Origin: an uncultured Myxococcales bacterium
GTDB taxonomy: Bacteria > Myxococcota_A > Polyangia > Polyangiales > Polyangiaceae
Assembly (NCBI GenBank): GCA_937872925.1
Contig: CALMUT010000218.1
Span: 1 to 48,090, forward strand
Length of the DNA: 48,090 nucleotides
Direction: 5' to 3'
Position numbers and translations under genes: made by a program. The notes beneath the pieces were generated by a model, which saw only the letters and a list, made by a program, of their open reading frames with translations, was not told the origin of the DNA and searched no databases. How positions within the stretch are numbered: position 1 is the stretch's first letter; each line of letters opens with the position of its first letter. Positions 16,368 to 25,267 of the stretch are shown here, piece by piece.

Positions 16368-16684
16368 GCGACAACGGCCCGGATTCCAAGCAGCAGCGAC
16401 GAGCCCGCGACGCGTTTCAAGACGCGGCCGGGCTCCCGGCAATCGATTTCGCCACCTTCGTGCTGTCTCTTGCGCAATCCGGGCGCGTTCATCTGGGGGA
16501 TGCCCCAGATCCGTCCGACGGAAAGGCGCACGTCGAGCTCGGACTCGCGCGTCAAAGCATCGATTTACTCACGCTGCTCCAGGAAAAGACCCGCGGGAAT
16601 CTGACCGGCGAAGAAGAAACGCTGCTGGCCCAAGCGCTATATGATCTGCGTATGCGCTACGTGGAGGTCGAAAAGTCCAAGTGA
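16364..16684 (+). CDS. DUF1844 family protein
   Basis: 106 residues from a GTG with four-base overlaps on both sides. The D-F-A-T-F-V-L-S-L, V-H-L-G-D-A-P-D-P, Q-S-I-D-L-L-T-L-L-Q-E-K-T-R-G-N-L-T and L-Y-D-L-R-M-R-Y-V-E blocks match DUF1844, a small protein common in Myxococcota, other deltaproteobacterial lineages and Acidobacteria. The biochemical role is unknown. The family is cytosolic and helical. Its place between a chaperone-like isomerase and an HtrA protease may hint at protein quality control. Confidence 0.9.
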   Translation: MSDNGPDSKQQRRARDAFQDAAGLPAIDFATFVLSLAQSGRVHLGDAPDPSDGKAHVELGLARQSIDLLTLLQEKTRGNLTGEEETLLAQALYDLRMRYVEVEKSK

Positions 16685-17856
16685 AGCGTGCCAGCACTGC
16701 GAAGATCGGAGCCGTCGTTGCGCTCGCTGCGACTGTCGTAGGAAGCGCCGCGTGCAAACGCCAGACGGCGAGTGGCGCGGATGCGGGTGCGTCTGCATCG
16801 GTGACGGCGCCGGCTCCGCCCAAGCCAAATACGCCACTTCCGGCGGCACCGCCCGCCGCCGCGCCGCAGAGTTTCGCGGATCTGGCGGCGAAGGCAGATC
16901 CCGCAGTGGTGTTCGTGAAGACCCTTCAGGAGCAGCGCGGTCGCACCGGACGCAGGCGGGTGATCGGCGAGGGGCTTGGCAGCGCTTTTGTCTATGACTC
17001 GAGTGGCCTGATCCTGACCAACAACCACGTGATTGAATCCGCCACGGACATCCGGGTGATCTTCCGGGGCGAGCAGGAGACCAAGGCCACCGTCGTCGGC
17101 CGAGACCCGCCAACGGACATCGCGGTGCTGCGTGTCGAGCAGAAGTCCCTGAGCCACCTGCCCCTTGGTGACTCCGACGCCACCCGTGTGGGCGACTGGG
17201 TCGTGGCCATCGGTAATCCCTTTGGCTTGTCCCACACAGTGTCCGCTGGGATCGTCTCGGCCAAGGGGCGCACGGGTCAGGACGTGAAGGGCCTGGGCGA
17301 CGGCACCGGCTACTATAATTTCTTGCAGACCGACGCGAGTATCAACCCCGGCAACTCCGGGGGGCCGCTGCTCGACATGGCGGGGCGTGTTGTGGGCATC
17401 AACACGGCGATCCGCGCGCGCGCCAACAGCATCGGCTTCGCGATCCCGATCAACATGGTCAAGGACTTGTTGCCCCGACTGATCAAAGACGGGAAGATCA
17501 ATCGCAGCGCCATCGGGATCCGGGTTTCGTCCGTGTTGCCGGAGGACTCCGAACGCCTCAAGCTTCCCAACGGTACGGGCGCGCTGGTGCGGTTCATTGT
17601 GCCGGGCGGCCCGGCGGATAAAGCGGGGCTCCGACCCGACGACGTGATCGTCGGCTTTGATGGCGAGGCCGTGCCGGGCCCGGAGAAGCTTCGCTGGCTC
17701 GCCAGCCTGGCGGGCGTTCACAAGACGGCGCAGCTGAAGGTCCTGCGGGGCAGCCGCTCCTTCGACCTGAAGGTCACCCTCTCGGAGCTGCCGGAGCAGC
17801 CTGCGGAGCCAGAAGAGCCGACTTCACCCTTTGGCGTGCCCCCCGGGCATCCGTGA
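16681..17856 (+). CDS. HtrA/DegP-type periplasmic serine protease with one PDZ domain
   Basis: 391 residues from a GTG overlapping the DUF1844 stop. The leader ends in G-S-A-A-C, so it is probably a lipoprotein, followed by an Ala/Pro linker. The trypsin-like domain has the full triad: His116 in T-N-N-H-V-I, Asp146 in P-T-D-I-A-V-L and Ser226 in G-N-S-G-G-P-L. A single PDZ domain follows at about 280-370 (G-G-P-A-D-K-A-G-L, D-D-V-I-V-G-F). Family function: degrades or holds misfolded envelope proteins. The gene directly downstream encodes an ECF sigma factor, the classic pairing for envelope-stress control. Confidence 0.95.
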   Translation: MKRASTAKIGAVVALAATVVGSAACKRQTASGADAGASASVTAPAPPKPNTPLPAAPPAAAPQSFADLAAKADPAVVFVKTLQEQRGRTGRRRVIGEGLGSAFVYDSSGLILTNNHVIESATDIRVIFRGEQETKATVVGRDPPTDIAVLRVEQKSLSHLPLGDSDATRVGDWVVAIGNPFGLSHTVSAGIVSAKGRTGQDVKGLGDGTGYYNFLQTDASINPGNSGGPLLDMAGRVVGINTAIRARANSIGFAIPINMVKDLLPRLIKDGKINRSAIGIRVSSVLPEDSERLKLPNGTGALVRFIVPGGPADKAGLRPDDVIVGFDGEAVPGPEKLRWLASLAGVHKTAQLKVLRGSRSFDLKVTLSELPEQPAEPEEPTSPFGVPPGHP

Positions 17857-17887
17857 TTCCGGCCCCCTGGCCGGTGTATGCGGGGGC

Positions 17888-18694
17888 ATGGTACGTGCGT
17901 TGGACGTAAGAACAGCTCAGATGCCTCCCTCCGACAGCAGCTCCAGCCCCGACATTCGCAGCGAAAACCCCGCTGCGGAGGAGCCCCCTGCGGAGCCCGG
18001 TACGCAGAGGCCTGATCGACCTGTCTCGGCCGTGAATAGCGCGACCCGTCGGGCGTCCAACAAAGTGGCCCGCGCTGCGGAAGCTGAGCATGACCGTGCC
18101 CTCATCAAAAAAGCCCAAGATGGCGACCGCCGCGCATTTCGCGAGCTCGTGGAGCGCCACCAGCGCCGTGCCTTCGCCATCGCCATCGGCTTGGTTCGGG
18201 ATGAGCAAGATGCCCGGGAAATCGTCCAGGAGGCTTTCCTGCGCGTTTACCGCGGCCTGGACCGCTTCCATGGCAGTTCCAGCTTCTTCACCTGGCTGTA
18301 TCGGATCGTCACGAATCTCTCCATCGACCTCATGCGCAAGCCGTCCCGCCGCGAACGGGAGCTGGACGTCACTCGGGAGATCAAAGACGAGCTCGACGTC
18401 CCGCTCATGTCCCGAATCGACGGTGCGGATCCCCACGACGTGGTTCGCCGAAACGAAATCGCCGAAACCATCCAGTCCGCGTTGGACGCGCTTCCCTCGT
18501 ACCACCGCGGCGTCATACTCATGCGCGAGGTCGAGGGCATGAGCTACGAAGAGATGGCGGACGCCATGGGGGTGAGCAAAGGTACCATCATGAGTCGCCT
18601 GTTCCATGCCCGACAGAAGCTGCAGCGGGCACTGGCGTCGTGCTACAAAGAGCAATTCGGGGAGCTCCCGAGCGGTAAAGGCCAGCGCTCATGA
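17888..18694 (+). CDS. ECF (RpoE-like) sigma factor
   Basis: 268 residues from the ATG at 17888; an ATG at 17921 would also serve. A disordered Pro/Ser/Glu N-terminal extension of about 70 residues precedes region 2 (L-I-K-K-A-Q-D-G-D-R-R-A-F-R-E-L-V ... D-A-R-E-I-V-Q-E-A-F-L-R-V-Y-R-G-L) and region 4 (L-P-S-Y-H-R-G-V-I-L-M-R-E-V-E-G-M-S-Y-E-E-M-A, then the helix-turn-helix G-V-S-K-G-T-I-M-S-R-L). There is no sigma 3 region, as in the ECF class. The gap from the HtrA gene is 31 bases. The next gene overlaps by four bases and encodes a membrane protein with an N-terminal cytosolic part, probably the anti-sigma factor. Confidence 0.93.
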   Translation: MVRALDVRTAQMPPSDSSSSPDIRSENPAAEEPPAEPGTQRPDRPVSAVNSATRRASNKVARAAEAEHDRALIKKAQDGDRRAFRELVERHQRRAFAIAIGLVRDEQDAREIVQEAFLRVYRGLDRFHGSSSFFTWLYRIVTNLSIDLMRKPSRRERELDVTREIKDELDVPLMSRIDGADPHDVVRRNEIAETIQSALDALPSYHRGVILMREVEGMSYEEMADAMGVSKGTIMSRLFHARQKLQRALASCYKEQFGELPSGKGQRS

Positions 18695-19365
18695 AGAACC
18701 GAAGCCTGACTTTGATGCAGCACCACGATGCTGAACTCGATGCCGAAGCCGCGGCGGAGCTCGACGCTGCGCTCAGCGCTGAAGACGTGGCCATCCTCGA
18801 AGGGCTGGAACAGCTTGGCGACGTGGTTCGTGCCCACGCAGATCGCGGCGCGCCGCTTGCGGATGGCATCGCCGACGACCTATTCGCGCAGATCGAAGCG
18901 GAAGACCGCAAGCACGCCCGGGTGGCGGCGCTGCGCGTGATCGAAGGCGGAGCCGGCGCGTCTGTGGAGCCACCCGCAGCCGAGCCAGCCGCGAATGTGT
19001 CCCAGGTTCTGTCGCAAATTGCCGCCAAAGACAGCGCGAAGCCGGGGGATGGTCGCGCGGGCCGCATTTTCTTGGCACTGTCGCTGGCCGCCGCGGTCGC
19101 ACTCGGCGCGCGCGCCGTGCTGACGGCGGACTACACCGCGCCGGTGCAGACGGTTGCTGGCCTGGTCGAAACGGTGGTCGCGCCCCCTGTCGTGGCTCCC
19201 GAGCTTGCCGCCGCCGAGGCGGATTTGTCTGCCGCGGCTATCGAAAGCGTCGATTTTGGCAACCAAAACGGCGCTATCTTCATGGTCTCAGCAGGGGCCG
19301 AGACAACTCCGGTCGTTTGGTTGAGTGACGACCCGCAAAGTGGCGATAGGATGGAACCACTATGA
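18691..19365 (+). CDS. Probable anti-sigma factor, single-pass membrane protein
   Basis: 224 residues, ATG overlapping the sigma stop. The first 115 residues are acidic and helical (D-A-E-A-A-A-E-L-D-A-A-L, L-G-D-V-V-R-A-H-A-D) and resemble the sigma-binding zinc-less N-terminus of some anti-sigma proteins; the H-x3-C-x2-C zinc motif is absent. One transmembrane helix lies at about 126-148 (I-F-L-A-L-S-L-A-A-A-V-A-L-G-A). The periplasmic part is Ala/Val-rich and ends in an acidic tail. Inference: holds the ECF sigma factor at the membrane until an envelope signal is received. No family hit is recalled, so the call rests on topology and position. Confidence 0.65.
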   Translation: MKNRSLTLMQHHDAELDAEAAAELDAALSAEDVAILEGLEQLGDVVRAHADRGAPLADGIADDLFAQIEAEDRKHARVAALRVIEGGAGASVEPPAAEPAANVSQVLSQIAAKDSAKPGDGRAGRIFLALSLAAAVALGARAVLTADYTAPVQTVAGLVETVVAPPVVAPELAAAEADLSAAAIESVDFGNQNGAIFMVSAGAETTPVVWLSDDPQSGDRMEPL

Positions 19366-19886
19366 GAGCTTCGACGTTCGCGCTTTTCGGCTGCTTGCTT
19401 CTCGGCGGTGGCGTCGCGCTTGCCCAGGGCAAGGCACCGGATAAGGCGAAGCCGCCGGCTGCCGCTAAGGACAAGCCCAAGGACGACAAGGGTGACGCGA
19501 AGCAGGAGTTCTTTGCGGAAGTCATGGTGCTGCACGCGACGAACACGAAGAAGGGCATCGACAAGCGCATCGGCGACATGCCGGAGCTGAAGAAGCCACC
19601 CTTCTCGTCCTACGACAGCTACGAGCTACTCGCGAAGCACAAGCTACCACTCTCGAAGGACGATCCGAAAACTGTCGACCTTCCAAATAAGCGCGTGCTG
19701 CAGACCAAGTTGCTCGAGGTGCTGCCCAAAGATCAGCTGCGCATCTCTGCAAGTATCAACCAACCCAAGGGCAAGACCTTCTTGCCGCTGTTGGAGGTCA
19801 AGGCCAAGGTGGGGCAGTCCTTCATCGTGGCTGGGCAGAGCTTCAACAAGGGCATCCTCGTTCTTGTGATCCGCGTTGTGCGCTAA
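19362..19886 (+). CDS. Secreted hypothetical protein, last gene of the sigma operon
   Basis: 174 residues, ATG overlapping the anti-sigma-like stop by four bases. A signal peptide (F-A-L-F-G-C-L-L-L-G-G-G-V-A-L-A) is followed by a Lys/Asp/Pro-rich linker (25-47) and a compact domain containing V-M-V-L-H-A-T-N, P-P-F-S-S-Y-D-S-Y and several beta strands near the end (A-G-Q-S-F-N-K-G-I-L-V-L-V-I-R-V). The S-Y-x-S-Y and H-A-T-N elements seem familiar from a myxobacterial secreted family, but I cannot name it. Probably periplasmic and under control of the sigma factor encoded in the same operon. Confidence 0.7.
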   Translation: MRASTFALFGCLLLGGGVALAQGKAPDKAKPPAAAKDKPKDDKGDAKQEFFAEVMVLHATNTKKGIDKRIGDMPELKKPPFSSYDSYELLAKHKLPLSKDDPKTVDLPNKRVLQTKLLEVLPKDQLRISASINQPKGKTFLPLLEVKAKVGQSFIVAGQSFNKGILVLVIRVVR

Positions 19887-19937
19887 CGGCGGCTGCCCTT
19901 TTTGAGTAACTGCCGGCCGGAGCAATGGCCGCTGATC

Positions 19938-21203
19938 TCATGGGATCGGGGGTCTTGACGACGGTCGCTCGACCACAGGCAGCACAACCCGGAAAGTCGT
20001 ACCCGGGCTGTGACGATTGGGATGGGCGGACATGCTGCCGCCGTGGGCTTCGAGGATGCTGCGCACGATGGACAGCCCCAGGCCTGTGCCCTCGCCGGGT
20101 GCTTTGGTCGTGAAGAAGGGGTCGAATATCCGTTCCAAATCCTGCGGCGGGATCCCTTCACCCAGGTCGATGACCTCGACGATGACCTGGGAGCTGTCTG
20201 CGGCCAGGGACCAGGAAAGCTCCAGCGACCCACCGGAATTGCGCATGGCATGGGCGGCGTTGGTGAGCAGATTGACGAAAACCTGGGTCAACTGGCCTGC
20301 GACGCCGCGCACCAGTAGCGTCGGCCGAGCGCCGCTTAGCCTTGCGACAACCTGACGTTCGGCGAATTCGTGCTCGCAGAAGACGAGTGCCTTGTCCAAG
20401 ACCTCCCCGAGATGCACGGGCCCGGGCACATCCGTCGCGGGGCGTGCGTAGGACACGAGATCTCGTGAGAACTTCAAGATGCGCTCGGCGCCCTCTTGGA
20501 TCCGCCCAAGTCGCTCCAGCGCGTCGGCGTCTTCCCGCGTCGCCGCGTTGCGCCGCAGAAACTCCGAGTAGGCGATGATACTGGTCAGCGGGTTGTTCAG
20601 TTCGTGCACGATGCCCGCTGCAATCTGTCCCAGGCTCGCTAGCTTTTCCGCTTGAATCACCTGGGCCTGGAGTCGGCGCAACTCGGTTGCGTCTTTGCGT
20701 GTGCGCTCGATGTCGCTCTGCCGTGCGAGTGCCTGTTCGATGGCGCGTCGCACGTATTCCATGATCGTCCACAGTCGCTCGCTCTCGGGCGGCAGCCGCG
20801 CTGCGGCCAAGTGCAATGTGGAATTCCCCACGCGATCGATGTTGAGCACGCGTTCCTCTGTCAGTTCTGGGAACAATCGTGTGGGGTCGCGCCCCGACGC
20901 GGCGTCCCAGTCGTCCGGGACGTAGCGCCGCAACACCTGCCCGTGTGAGCTCTCGTCGTTTAAGCACAGCCCGATGGCGATGCCCGGCGTCAAGGTTGCA
21001 AGCGCCCGCATGACCTCGTCCGCGACGGTCTCGACTCCCGCCGGCGCAGCCAGGACGAGGGAAAGCTCAAGCAGTTGGGTCAGGGTGGGCGAATCGAGGG
21101 GCTGCCGCTGGCGTCGCTGGGACTCTGCTGGGGACAGGGCCTGGATGTCCGACGTCTGACCCGGCGCGCGGGTCTTGGGATCGTCGTCGGGGCGTCGCGT
21201 CAT
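19938..21203 (-). CDS. Sensor histidine kinase (full catalytic core)
   Basis: 421 residues. The start at 21203 overlaps the stop of the upstream gene by four bases. Residues 35-160 look like a divergent GAF-type sensor domain, followed by a coiled-coil linker (160-190), HisKA with A-A-G-I-V-H-E-L-N-N-P-L (His200) and a complete HATPase domain: V-F-V-N-L-L-T-N-A-A-H-A-M, D-L-G-E-G-I-P, F-D-P-F-F-T-T-K and G-T-G-L-G-L-S-I. No transmembrane segment is present. Its upstream partner has HisKA but no ATPase domain, so this protein may supply kinase activity to it by forming heterodimers. It is convergent with the sigma operon (51-base gap). Confidence 0.92.
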   Translation of the reverse strand: MTRRPDDDPKTRAPGQTSDIQALSPAESQRRQRQPLDSPTLTQLLELSLVLAAPAGVETVADEVMRALATLTPGIAIGLCLNDESSHGQVLRRYVPDDWDAASGRDPTRLFPELTEERVLNIDRVGNSTLHLAAARLPPESERLWTIMEYVRRAIEQALARQSDIERTRKDATELRRLQAQVIQAEKLASLGQIAAGIVHELNNPLTSIIAYSEFLRRNAATREDADALERLGRIQEGAERILKFSRDLVSYARPATDVPGPVHLGEVLDKALVFCEHEFAERQVVARLSGARPTLLVRGVAGQLTQVFVNLLTNAAHAMRNSGGSLELSWSLAADSSQVIVEVIDLGEGIPPQDLERIFDPFFTTKAPGEGTGLGLSIVRSILEAHGGSMSAHPNRHSPGTTFRVVLPVVERPSSRPPIP

Positions 21204-23230
21204 CGGCTCCGCGCTCCCGGGTCAGAATCGGCGCTGGCTTTCTCGAGATCGAGGATCTTCGCGCCTCCAACGTAGCTCTTGGTTTCGTATTTGGTGATCT
21301 TGCCGACCTTGCGCACGATTTCCGCCATGCGTTCGGCTTCACTGATGATGACCCCCGCCGCGTTGTACATGGGGGTCTCGTTGTCCAGGTTGCGTCGAAG
21401 CAGTTCGGCGTACCCAATCACACTCGTCAGCGGTTGGTTCAGTTCGTGCGCGGCCGCGCCCGCCAGTTCTGCAACGATCGACTGTTTCTCCCGCGCGCGC
21501 AGCTCCTCTTGGGCGCGGGTCAGGCGTTCCTCCATGCGCAGCTTCTCGCGGATGTCCGTGAAGATGCCGACGGAACCCACGGGCCTACCGTTCTCGAAAA
21601 TCAGCGATGCGCTCAGTGTCACGGGAATGCGCGTGCCCGCGGCGCTGACCATGTCCACGCGAAACCCCTCGAGGCGGCCCGGACCGTTGGTATTGGGATC
21701 GCGGATCTTCTGCATGACTTGCCGCGCCACGCCGTCCGGGTACAGAGCAGCGGCGTTCATTTTGCCGACCACGGCTTCCTTGGGGTAACCAAAAATGCGC
21801 GCGGCGGCGCGGTTGAAGAGCAACAAACGCCCGCTCAAGTCCGCAGAAACGATGCCGTCTACGGAGCTTTCGATCACACGCTCCAAGAACTCCTTGGTTT
21901 GGCGTAGCTCGATATCAGTCTGCCGTTCCTGGGTCACGTCGCGGAAGGTCCACAGCATGGCGCCGTCTTCGTGCAACACCGGGCTCAGGTTCACGCTGAG
22001 CGTGATCTCCGTGCCGTCCTTGCGGGTGAAGCGTATGTCTTCACTCATGCCCGGAGTGCTATCGGAAAAGCTGTTGCGCAGCTCGTCCGCGCGTTTGGAG
22101 TCTCCCCCCATGAGTGAGCCCAGATCCGAGGAAAGCAGCTCCTCGTCGGAGTATCCGGTGATGGTTTTGGCTTGGAGGTTGGCAAAGAACACCCGCGAGT
22201 TCGAGTCGAGCACGATCATGCCGTCGGTGGCGCTTTCGAACACGTCTGCGTAGCGTTGGAAGAGCCGCGCGCGCTGCTCCGCTTCCTCGCGGGCATGGCT
22301 ACTCTCCTGGGTGGCGTCACGTAGGGATTGCAGAATACGCGCGTTGCGCAGGGCAATGGCCGTGGCGTTGGCAACGGTCTGGACCAGGGCTAACTCGTGG
22401 TCTGGAAAGGCGACGCGGTCGCGCGCCCGCAGGAAGATCACACCCGTGGGGCGGTGATCGTGGGAGATCGGCACGAGCGCCAGGGACAGGAACTCAAGGG
22501 AACCGTCGCCTTCGCGCACCACTTTGAGCAAGGGGTGGCGGCTGGCGTCGCGAATCACGAGGGTGCGTCCCGTGGACAACACCTGCTGGATCTCCGGATA
22601 TTTGTTGAGGGAGATTGCCAGATTCTTGAGCTCCGCGTCGTCACTGGTTGCAACGACGTGACCTGTGTCGCTGTTTTGGCGAACCAAGACGATGCTGCAG
22701 CGATCCACGCGCGCGACTTCCGCCACACGTTGCACGACGGTGTACAGGATGCCGCGAATGTTCAGTGTGCTTGCGAGGGCCTGAGTCAACTCAAGCACGG
22801 TCTGTGAATCTTGCTCGCGACGACTCAGACGTTCGACGTAATCGCGAATGCGCAACTGACCACGGATGCGCGCGACTAGCTCTGCCGGACGGAACGGCTT
22901 GTGCACGTAGTCGTCCGCGCCGGAGGCAAACACGCGACCGATTTCTTCGTCCGAGTCGAGGGCGGTTAATACCACGACTGGCACATCCGCCAGGTCCGGG
23001 CGCGCGCGAATGTGGCGCAGCACGGCGTAGCCATCGGGGTCCGGCATGATCAAGTCGAGCAGCACCAGGGAGGGCCGGGTGCGCTCCAAGAATGCGATGG
23101 CTTCGATGCCGCTGGTGGCTTTCGCGACGTCCATGCCCGCCGTCACCAGCGTTTCCGTCAATACGTGACGGCTGACAGCGTCGTCGTCGACTACCAGGAT
23201 GGGGCTTGGACCATGCACGGAGGGCGCCAA
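21200..23230 (-). CDS. Receiver-GAF-PAS-PAS-HisKA hybrid protein lacking an ATPase domain
   Basis: 676 residues. The longest frame begins at a TTG (23230); a GTG at 23218 is possible. Domains in order: receiver (10-125; phospho-Asp59 in L-L-D-L-I-M-P, Lys in H-K-P-F-R-P), GAF (about 145-300), PAS (about 330-445, including G-Y-S-D-E-E-L and F-T-R-K-D-G-T-E), PAS (about 450-565), then HisKA with A-A-A-H-E-L-N-Q-P-L (His at about 595). The protein stops about 60 residues after the H-box: the N, G1, F and G2 boxes of the HATPase are all missing. Its stop overlaps the start of the complete kinase at 21203. Inference: a receiver- and PAS-bearing regulator phosphorylated in trans by the coupled kinase. 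Confidence 0.9.
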   Translation of the reverse strand: MAPSVHGPSPILVVDDDAVSRHVLTETLVTAGMDVAKATSGIEAIAFLERTRPSLVLLDLIMPDPDGYAVLRHIRARPDLADVPVVVLTALDSDEEIGRVFASGADDYVHKPFRPAELVARIRGQLRIRDYVERLSRREQDSQTVLELTQALASTLNIRGILYTVVQRVAEVARVDRCSIVLVRQNSDTGHVVATSDDAELKNLAISLNKYPEIQQVLSTGRTLVIRDASRHPLLKVVREGDGSLEFLSLALVPISHDHRPTGVIFLRARDRVAFPDHELALVQTVANATAIALRNARILQSLRDATQESSHAREEAEQRARLFQRYADVFESATDGMIVLDSNSRVFFANLQAKTITGYSDEELLSSDLGSLMGGDSKRADELRNSFSDSTPGMSEDIRFTRKDGTEITLSVNLSPVLHEDGAMLWTFRDVTQERQTDIELRQTKEFLERVIESSVDGIVSADLSGRLLLFNRAAARIFGYPKEAVVGKMNAAALYPDGVARQVMQKIRDPNTNGPGRLEGFRVDMVSAAGTRIPVTLSASLIFENGRPVGSVGIFTDIREKLRMEERLTRAQEELRAREKQSIVAELAGAAAHELNQPLTSVIGYAELLRRNLDNETPMYNAAGVIISEAERMAEIVRKVGKITKYETKSYVGGAKILDLEKASADSDPGARSR

Positions 23231-23275
23231 AAATGTACTCTTTCGATGGGGATGCGCGCAACGAGGCGCAGCGAC

Positions 23276-24709
23276 TTAGCCGCTTTTGTCTTCGGTTCCG
23301 CTCGGCCGCGTGCCGTCCACGAGGGTCTCCTCGATTGCCGGCGCCTGCGCCAAGGTGCCGCGGGGGGCGTCTGCGGGCGGCGTCGCCGGGACGTTTGCAG
23401 CGGCAGCCGGGGAGGCCGGAGCAGCCGGATCAGCCGGAGCAGCCGCCGCAAGAGTCGGCGCGCCGGCGATGCGGCGGTTCTCGGTGACGACGGGTTCCGG
23501 GGGCGGAAGGATGCCGCGCTTGACCACGGGAAAACCGACGGCGAATACGATGATGGTGGTGAGCACGCATGCAAACACCACGACCGGTAGCGTTTCGGTG
23601 CCGGCAATGCCGCTCGACATCGGCAGCGTCGCCAGGACGCCCGCGGCCATTCCGCGCGGCATGCTCACCGTTACAAGGTTTTTCTCGTCGCTGCTCAAAC
23701 CGCTGCCAAGGGTCGCTAAGCGCGCCGTTGGGATCCGACTTCCGAACAGGAGGCCACCGAGGATGGCCCCCAGCAGCAGCAGCGGCCAGGGGCCCGTCAT
23801 CATTGCGCCGATGAACACGAAGAAAAAAGACTTGATGATGAATGCGACCTGTCGGTGAAACCCACGCACGGACGTATCCAATTCGACCGGTTTCGCCAGG
23901 CCGATGCGGCGGGACAGATCCGGCGCGTTCCCGAGGATCACGGCGACGGTGAGGATGCCGAGGGCGGCGCTGCCGCCAAGGCGCTCGATCACGACGTAGA
24001 GCACTAGAAGCGCCGAGAGCGTGACGGGGTAGGCGTGCTCGTGCTCATGGAGGAAGCGCAGGAACAGCAGCCACACCACGCCGGCGACGACGCCGATGGC
24101 TAGACCGATGCCAAAGGAACGGACCAGCGCCACAGCTGGGCCCCCAGCGCCTGTCGAACCCTGCACCATGACGTTGATGATGGCGACGGTCGTGACGACG
24201 CAAAAGGCGTCGGTCAACGCAGACTCCAAGTTGACCAAATTCGCGACCTGGCCTTCGACCTTCGCTTGCTGCATCGCGGGCATGACGATGATGGAGCTGG
24301 ACCCGCCCAAGATGGCACCCAAGAGCAAACCGTGCGTCCAAGTCCAAGCATCGGGCAGCCATCCCACCCAAGCTGCTGCCATGCTGGCGACGGTCATCAC
24401 GAGCACCGACACCACAAAGCTCAGAACTGCCAGCACCCCGGAGCGCGGGGCGGCCCGGGAAAGCTCTCGCAAGCGCAGGGCGGATCCGCCTTCAAAGAGC
24501 ACGACCACCAGAGTGACCGCCGCAAAATAGGGCGCGATGGTCTCGAGTGCGGGTTTTTGTACGACGCCGGAAACGGGGCCGATCAGCACGCCAGCGGTGA
24601 TCAGCCACACCACGTCTGGGATGTTCGTGCGCTGGAAGATGATCTCGCCGATGGCGCCGATCAGAAAAATGCCCGCAATGCTCAACAAAAACAGCGCGAC
24701 GGAGCTCAT
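23276..24709 (-). CDS. CPA-type cation/proton antiporter (Kef/NhaP-like)
   Basis: 477 residues from the ATG at 24709; a GTG at 24730 would add seven residues. About twelve hydrophobic segments lie between residues 3 and 405. The fold hallmarks of monovalent cation/proton antiporters are present: V-V-V-L-F-E-G-G in the fourth or fifth helix and N-L-E-S-A-L-T-D-A in the sixth, which is the N-x-E-S-x-x-N-D-type ion site of CPA1 (here T-D). Family function: exchange of Na+ or K+ for H+ across the inner membrane. The last 75 residues are an Ala/Pro-rich cytosolic tail with no recognisable nucleotide-binding (KTN/TrkA) domain. It lies 45 bases upstream of the hybrid regulator gene on the same strand. 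Confidence 0.88.
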   Translation of the reverse strand: MSSVALFLLSIAGIFLIGAIGEIIFQRTNIPDVVWLITAGVLIGPVSGVVQKPALETIAPYFAAVTLVVVLFEGGSALRLRELSRAAPRSGVLAVLSFVVSVLVMTVASMAAAWVGWLPDAWTWTHGLLLGAILGGSSSIIVMPAMQQAKVEGQVANLVNLESALTDAFCVVTTVAIINVMVQGSTGAGGPAVALVRSFGIGLAIGVVAGVVWLLFLRFLHEHEHAYPVTLSALLVLYVVIERLGGSAALGILTVAVILGNAPDLSRRIGLAKPVELDTSVRGFHRQVAFIIKSFFFVFIGAMMTGPWPLLLLGAILGGLLFGSRIPTARLATLGSGLSSDEKNLVTVSMPRGMAAGVLATLPMSSGIAGTETLPVVVFACVLTTIIVFAVGFPVVKRGILPPPEPVVTENRRIAGAPTLAAAAPADPAAPASPAAAANVPATPPADAPRGTLAQAPAIEETLVDGTRPSGTEDKSG

Positions 24710-24781
24710 GAGGCGTGACCACTCTAGCACGGGCGAGGGCAGCTAGACCGAGCCGGCTACCCTGCATATAGTCCCCTGGTA

Positions 24782-25231
24782 TTGTCGTCCCATTCGCGAC
24801 AGCCCGGACCGCCCGGGCAGCCCGGCCCACAGGCGCTCGAAGAGCTCGAGGAGCTCGACGATGATGCCATCGTCGCGCAGCAATCCGCCGCGCACGCACC
24901 CCCCACACGCGCCCAGGTCATCCTCGAAGACCGCAGCGTGGTGGTGGCCGATCTGCCGCCAGAGATCGATCCGTCGGAAGTCATGGCGACTCGGCAGCTC
25001 AACGCCATGCCCGGCAGTCGAGACCCCACCATCGTGTTGCGACGACCGCCGGCACCAAAACCCGCGCGGCGACCGAATTGGCTGATCTGGGCGATCTGGA
25101 TCTTCGCAGGCCTGCTCGCTTTCGCTTTTGGAGGCTTGCTTGCATTGCTGTCAGCGCAGGGCGAAGCTCCTGCGGAGGTTCCCATGGGCACGCCTCCCGC
25201 AGACCCGGCGGTCGCGCCGGCGGCGCAATGA
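24782..25231 (+). CDS. Single-pass membrane protein, hypothetical
   Basis: 149 residues with a TTG start at 24782. The N-terminus is collagen-like (Q-P-G-P-P-G-Q-P-G-P-Q), followed by an acidic helix (L-E-E-L-E-E-L-D-D-D) and a Pro/Arg-rich linker. One transmembrane helix lies at about 99-122 (L-I-W-A-I-W-I-F-A-G-L-L-A-F-A-F-G-G-L-L) and the end is Pro/Ala-rich. No family is recognised. It is divergent from the antiporter gene (72-base gap). Confidence 0.5.
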   Translation: MSSHSRQPGPPGQPGPQALEELEELDDDAIVAQQSAAHAPPTRAQVILEDRSVVVADLPPEIDPSEVMATRQLNAMPGSRDPTIVLRRPPAPKPARRPNWLIWAIWIFAGLLAFAFGGLLALLSAQGEAPAEVPMGTPPADPAVAPAAQ

Positions 25232-25267
25232 GAGCGTCCCCACGCCGCTCGGTGCGCCCTTGATCAA

